Shown: positions 4,746 to 7,614 of the stretch, one piece after another
How positions within the stretch are numbered: the stretch's first letter is position 1
Layout: the number at the start of each line of letters is the position of its first letter
NCBI GenBank assembly: GCA_964423785.1
Contig: CAYRGZ010000135.1
Location: forward strand, 1 to 7,614
Source: S012-135 sp964423785
Lineage (GTDB): Bacteria > Desulfobacterota > Desulfobulbia > Desulfobulbales > S012-135
Length of the DNA stretch: 7,614 nt
Direction of reading: 5' to 3'
Notes under the pieces: generated by a model
Database searches by the model: none
The model's input: the letters and a program-made list of their open reading frames with translations, nothing else
What the model was told of the DNA's origin: nothing
Program-made: the position numbers and the translations under genes

Positions 4746-7100
4746 TTACTCCGCATCATCCTCGAACGACTCCATCACCACCTTGTGCAGCCAGCGCGGG
4801 AGCCTGACGGCACGGTGACGCGGCCGGCGCTTGCCGTCGGGCAGGAAGGCGTACTGCCGCTTCTGGAGCAGTTCGTCCACCGCCGCCTCGATCTCCGCGT
4901 CCTGCTCGTCGAGGTGCTCTCCCACCTCGGCGGCGAGCCACGCCTCCGCGTCGCTGAGGGCGCGCCGCTCCACCTCGACCACGGCCCAGAGCTGGAAGAA
5001 CATGAACCGCGGCTCCTCGGGATAGAGCTTGTCCAGGTTGGCCGCCAACTCGAGCAGGGCCGCGGACCAGACGCCCGCCCGCCACAAATCGCGACAGAAG
5101 GCGAGCCCCTCGGCGAGCGGCCATTCGTGACCCAAAATGGCCTCGATGAGGGGAAGGAGCAGCCGGCCGGCTGCACGCAGGGTCTTGCCCAGTTCCTCCC
5201 CCTCTGACTCGCCCGCCACCCAGCCGACGAGCTCGGCCACCAGGGAAGGGGCAGGCGACGCGGGGAGGGCATCCTCCCATCCGGCCCGCAACTCGGCCAG
5301 GAGCGACTCGTCGAGCGAGAACCGCTCGGCATGGGCCAGGGCGCAGAAGAGGCCGCCCAGCCGGTTGCCGATCCGGTCGATTCCCGCCTCCACGGCGGCC
5401 CACCCCTCGTCGATCTCGCCCTCGATCAGGGTAGCGAGCCCGTAGGCGATCCACGGCAGGCCCCGGTAGCGCGGCGCGATCCCCTCGGGCGGATCAAAGG
5501 CAAAGGTCTTGCGTGCCTGGGAGACGCGGCCGGCCAGCACCTGTTTCGTGCCGTGGGCCAGCGCGCTGCGGACGCGCACCTCCTTGGCGGCCAGGTTCAC
5601 CGGGTCGAGACGCAGGATCCCGGTCGCGATCCCGGCCGCCTTCTTGAAGGCCCCCCGCCGCGCCGCGGCCTCCATCTGCATCTGCAGGATCTCGACATCC
5701 TCGGGCAGGGCCGCGGCCGCGCGGTTGACGAGGGTGTACCAGTGGCGCCGATCCCTGATCTCGTCGTGGACGAAGCGACAGAGGCGCAGCCACGTCTCCC
5801 GGTCGGCGGGATCGAGGTCCAGGCTTCGTTCGAGACAGATCATGACCTTGCGGTGATAGCCCAGCCCGCCATTGGCCTCGCAGACGTCGGCCTGATGGCG
5901 CAGCACCATGGCCCGCTCCAGGTCGTCGACATCCCCCCTGCTCTCCAGGTAGGCATCCCACGCCATGGTCTCATGGCCGGCGATAGCGGGTGGCACGGCC
6001 TCGGTCATCAAGGCGGCCAGCCGCCGGAACTCCTGCTCCGCCTCCCGGCCCGTCCCGTAGAAGGCCGCCAGGTCGCTGACCGCGTCCTCCTCGAACTCGT
6101 AGTGGAGCAGGAGGCGGCCGAAGAGATGGGCGGCCAAATCGGACGGCAGGAGATCCCGGTACCGGAGGATGACCTGGGCCAGGCGCTTGGGAGAGCCGTT
6201 GGCCGCGGCGATCGCCTGGAGGCAGGCGGCAACCTGTTCGTCCAGACCGAAGAGGGAGACCGCCTGGGTGAGCGTGGCATCCTCACGCCGCAGGCGATCG
6301 AGCAGCGTGGCGAGAGCCGGCCCATCGAGATCCTCGCCCATGGCGAACGGATTCCCCTCCGCGCACAAGGAGGCAAGCAGGTGAAAGGGCGAGTCGGCAG
6401 GCACCCGGCCAAGGGCCGCCGCGCCATCGCCCGGATGCTCCAGGTCGGCCAGCAGGCCGCTCAGCACGAGGCGCAGGTTGCGCAACGGCGACCGGAACGG
6501 GATCTGCTTCAGGATCGCGGCCGCGGTCCCGGGATCGTCCATGGCATCGAGGGCCGCCCGGCCGCGATCGATATGCCCGCGCAAGGAGGCCAGTTCCGGC
6601 GGCAGGCCGGCAAGGATCGCCTCCCGCTCCCCATCCGGAAGCAGGAGGATCGCCACGGCGAGCCACTCTTCGATCCGCCCGCGCTCGGCATCGGCAAGGG
6701 TCGCCGCTCCGGCGGCGAAACATTCGACCGCCGTCGCGATCCGGCCCGCCTCGATCGCGAGCAGCACCCGGACCGGCAGGGGGAGCGCACCGGGAGAGGC
6801 GGCCGCAACCTCTTCGGCCAGGCGCAGCGCATCCTCCTGCCGGCCCCATCCCATGAGCCGGGCCACGTGGTCGAGCGCCGCCTGCCGGAAGAGCTCGTCC
6901 GCCTGGGGGCCAGGATCGCGCCGCCGCAAGAACCGGTAGGCATCCACGGCCTCGGCGTACCGGCCGGCCGCCTGGGCGCGGCGGGCATGAGCCCGCAACT
7001 GCTCGGCCGTCATCTCGGCCGACAGAACCGGCCGCGCGCCGCCGCGTTTCCCACCTGTCCTCTTCTTGTTCTTGCGCTTCTTCGCCTTTCTGGCCGCCAT
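4746..7100 (-). CDS. Large TPR-like helical-repeat protein, unknown function
   Basis: A 784-residue, almost wholly alpha-helical protein. It opens with a strongly basic tail (MAARKAKKRKNKKR, about residues 1-22). A TPR-like unit lies at about 31-64 (AQAAGRYAEAVDAYRFLRRR) and further TPR-like units at about 415-446 (CLERSLDLDPADRETW) and 482-515 (GAFKKAAGIATGILRLDP). The rest looks like diverged helical repeats. It ends with a basic patch (757-770) and an acidic tail (ESFEDDAE). No signal peptide, membrane segment or catalytic motif is visible. Start ATG 7100 is chosen because GGAGAGG lies 7 bases upstream and the lysine-rich tail follows. The open frame runs back to 7190, but those 30 residues overlap a repeat. 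It is co-directional with, and 87 bases upstream of, the Hsp70 cluster, so probably co-transcribed. It is likely an adaptor, scaffold or client of that chaperone. The basic tail would suit nucleic-acid, ribosome or acidic-lipid binding; both ideas are inference. Confidence 0.85.
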   Translation of the reverse strand: MAARKAKKRKNKKRTGGKRGGARPVLSAEMTAEQLRAHARRAQAAGRYAEAVDAYRFLRRRDPGPQADELFRQAALDHVARLMGWGRQEDALRLAEEVAAASPGALPLPVRVLLAIEAGRIATAVECFAAGAATLADAERGRIEEWLAVAILLLPDGEREAILAGLPPELASLRGHIDRGRAALDAMDDPGTAAAILKQIPFRSPLRNLRLVLSGLLADLEHPGDGAAALGRVPADSPFHLLASLCAEGNPFAMGEDLDGPALATLLDRLRREDATLTQAVSLFGLDEQVAACLQAIAAANGSPKRLAQVILRYRDLLPSDLAAHLFGRLLLHYEFEEDAVSDLAAFYGTGREAEQEFRRLAALMTEAVPPAIAGHETMAWDAYLESRGDVDDLERAMVLRHQADVCEANGGLGYHRKVMICLERSLDLDPADRETWLRLCRFVHDEIRDRRHWYTLVNRAAAALPEDVEILQMQMEAAARRGAFKKAAGIATGILRLDPVNLAAKEVRVRSALAHGTKQVLAGRVSQARKTFAFDPPEGIAPRYRGLPWIAYGLATLIEGEIDEGWAAVEAGIDRIGNRLGGLFCALAHAERFSLDESLLAELRAGWEDALPASPAPSLVAELVGWVAGESEGEELGKTLRAAGRLLLPLIEAILGHEWPLAEGLAFCRDLWRAGVWSAALLELAANLDKLYPEEPRFMFFQLWAVVEVERRALSDAEAWLAAEVGEHLDEQDAEIEAAVDELLQKRQYAFLPDGKRRPRHRAVRLPRWLHKVVMESFEDDAE

Positions 7101-7107
7101 GCTCCAT

Positions 7108-7114
7108 CCTCTCC
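7108..7114 (-). promoter_or_regulatory. Ribosome binding site that decides the TPR-like gene start
   Basis: GGAGAGG on the minus strand lies 7 bases before ATG 7100. The upstream in-frame ATG at 7190 has no comparable site and lies in repeat-derived sequence. Confidence 0.6.
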
Positions 7115-7154
7115 ATACGTGCCCGCCCACACGGGCCGCGCCCGCGTAACGGAT

Positions 7155-7188
7155 CACGGGGGGTGGTCCCTGCGCATGCCGAAGTCGC
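7155..7188 (-). repeat. Dispersed repeat, family 2, copy 3 (inverted, diverged)
   Basis: Minus-strand bases from 7188 to 7171 read GCGACTTCGGCATGCGCA, matching copy 1 (209-226) at 16 of 18. The similarity continues loosely into CCCCGTG (minus strand, 7161-7155) and a following GTTACG that copy 1 also has. A short stem with one mismatch surrounds CCCCGTG (7151-7169). It lies in the leader of the TPR-like gene, just as copy 1 lies in the leader of the ATPase gene. Confidence 0.55.
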
Positions 7189-7189
7189 A

Positions 7190-7297
7190 CATATGGTTAC
7201 AGAGCACCCCACCTGCGGCGTCATCACTCCGCTTACGTAGCGCCAGGTGCGCTCCACGGGCTTCTTCCTTGCATCTGGGGCACCCTGTAACCACATA
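7190..7297 (-). repeat. Long imperfect inverted repeat forming a minus-strand RNA hairpin
   Basis: Arms at 7190-7210 and 7277-7297 pair over 21 positions. Sixteen are Watson-Crick. The other five are A/C mismatches on the plus strand but G-U wobbles on the minus strand, so only minus-strand RNA pairs without interruption. Inside, ACCT/AGGT (7211-7214 with 7245-7248) and GGCG/CGCC (7217-7220 with 7241-7244) give an 8-pair stem directly abutting one side of the outer stem, leaving about 28 bases unpaired on the other. It lies upstream of the TPR-like gene and could be a 5' leader structure, a small RNA or a MITE-like element. No clear target-site duplication was seen. Confidence 0.6.
7264..7287 (+). 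repeat. Dispersed repeat, family 1, partial copy C
   Basis: It matches 69-92 of copy A at 22 of 24 bases (shared core GGGGCACCCTG), then diverges sharply before the palindrome that copies A and B carry. The right part of this copy (7277-7287) is at the same time half of one arm of the hairpin at 7190-7297, so the family core has been joined to a different pairing partner here. Confidence 0.6.
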
Positions 7298-7443
7298 GCC
7301 GGCCTACAAACCGCCTTCCGGGCCGAACCACCATAACACACTCTCACAAGACTTTCATCCCGGTCCGATGCAGCCGCATCGCCCAAATTGTGAAAATCGG
7401 GAGTCACGGTTGCGATATACACAGACGGCGAAACCATGGGGCC
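7298..7443. other. AT-richer intergenic tract, no gene seen
   Basis: About 145 bases of noticeably lower GC content than the rest of the window. No convincing coding frame is seen. A TATACA (7416-7421) and TTGTGA (7388-7393) on the plus strand are spaced 22 bases apart, too far for a normal promoter. Composition and position suggest that promoters for the minus-strand operon, the short plus-strand ORF, or both lie here, but I cannot assign one. Confidence 0.4.
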
Positions 7444-7542
7444 ATGATCCCCCGTGACATCACAGAGACCGTGTACCAGGCCTTCGTGCCCGGGCTCCTG
7501 CTCCACCTGGGCCGCGAGGTCGCGACTTCGGCATACGAATGA
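7444..7542 (+). CDS. Short ORF ending inside family 2 repeat
   Basis: A 32-codon frame beginning MIPRDITETVYQAF and ending GREVATSAYE. The last ten codons are supplied by the family 2 repeat (copy 2), which also brings the stop. No ribosome binding site is obvious. A terminator-like hairpin follows 4 bases after the stop. The start resembles the N-termini of AAA_14-type ATPases in a general way only. It may be a remnant of a gene truncated by repeat insertion, a small real peptide gene, or chance. I do not recognise a function. Confidence 0.2.
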   Translation: MIPRDITETVYQAFVPGLLLHLGREVATSAYE

Positions 7543-7556
7543 CCTGCTGCCCCGTG
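7512..7556 (+). repeat. Dispersed repeat, family 2, copy 2
   Basis: Bases 7512-7539 are identical to 199-226 over 28 bases. After 10 bases comes the shared CCCCGTG (7550-7556), here within a perfect 6-bp hairpin. The two identical copies, more than 7 kb apart and in the same orientation, bracket nearly the whole window. Confidence 0.75.
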
Positions 7557-7569
7557 GGCAGTTTCTTCA
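7547..7569 (+). terminator. Terminator-like hairpin
   Basis: CTGCCC and GGGCAG (7547-7552 and 7556-7561) pair around a CGT loop and are followed by TTTCTTC. Short stem and broken T-run make it a weak intrinsic terminator candidate. It overlaps the family 2 repeat, whose other copies also place a hairpin here but without a T-run. Confidence 0.4.
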
Positions 7570-7614
7570 TGCGCTCTCCGGCTACAATTCCTGGCCGGTG
7601 GTGGTGGTCATCAG

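Noticed and set aside
7190..7297. Integron attC site
   Set aside because: attC needs RYYYAAC at the left end and GTTRRRY at the right; here the GTTAC and GTAAC words are in the opposite arrangement and do not fit the consensus. No integrase is visible.
5331..7298. 655-codon plus-strand open frame
   Set aside because: It is antisense to the TPR-like gene. The minus-strand frame has a ribosome binding site, a helical-repeat pattern and normal amino-acid use; this one does not.
7434..7440. Sigma32 heat-shock promoter for the chaperone operon (CCCCAT on the minus strand)
   Set aside because: No CTTGAAA-like -35 box is found at the required distance, so a heat-shock promoter is not supported.
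6283..7506. 407-codon minus-strand open frame
   Set aside because: It overlaps the TPR-like gene in another frame, is Arg/Gly/Pro-rich, and passes through the hairpin element and repeats.

Overview
The window is GC-rich, high-coding-density DNA with a bacterial character, most likely from a Gram-negative bacterium of the proteobacterial type. That placement is an inference from base composition and from the resemblance of the genes to proteobacterial chaperone families; the exact lineage cannot be read from this sequence. No rRNA, tRNA, CRISPR array, transposase or integrase gene is visible.

Layout. Positions 1-309 are non-coding leader with two dispersed repeats and a candidate promoter. 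Next comes a plus-strand gene (310-1482) for an AAA_14/DUF4143-type ATPase. It converges on a long minus-strand block (7100 down to 1578). In transcription order that block holds a 784-aa TPR-like helical-repeat protein, an 87-bp gap with a palindromic repeat, then four tightly packed genes: a short J-domain protein, a small zinc-ribbon protein, a GrpE-type nucleotide exchange factor and an HscC/DnaK-like Hsp70. All three junctions among these four genes are 4-base ATGA stop/start overlaps. Positions 7101-7614 are mostly non-coding and hold an imperfect-inverted-repeat hairpin element, further repeat copies, a short ORF and a terminator-like hairpin.

How the genes fit together. The four overlapping genes form a complete, self-contained Hsp70 machine: ATPase/holdase, exchange factor, J-protein, plus a small CxxC protein. 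The upstream TPR-like protein could be an adaptor or client. The J-protein has HPP where the near-invariant HPD should be, and its operon Hsp70 has Lys in place of the Arg (DnaK R167) that normally contacts that Asp. This suggests a rewired, dedicated Hsp70/J pair. The closest established parallel I can name is E. coli HscC with its own J-protein, but that locus does not have this gene set as far as I know.

Two families of dispersed repeats, both associated with palindromes, lie at the edges of the gene blocks. Family 1 has copies at 71-125, 4687-4741 and a partial one at 7264-7287. Family 2 has copies at 199-240, 7155-7188 (inverted) and 7512-7556. One pair of family 1 copies carries a compensatory base-pair change in its palindrome. 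The hairpin at 7190-7297 pairs without a mismatch only as minus-strand RNA.
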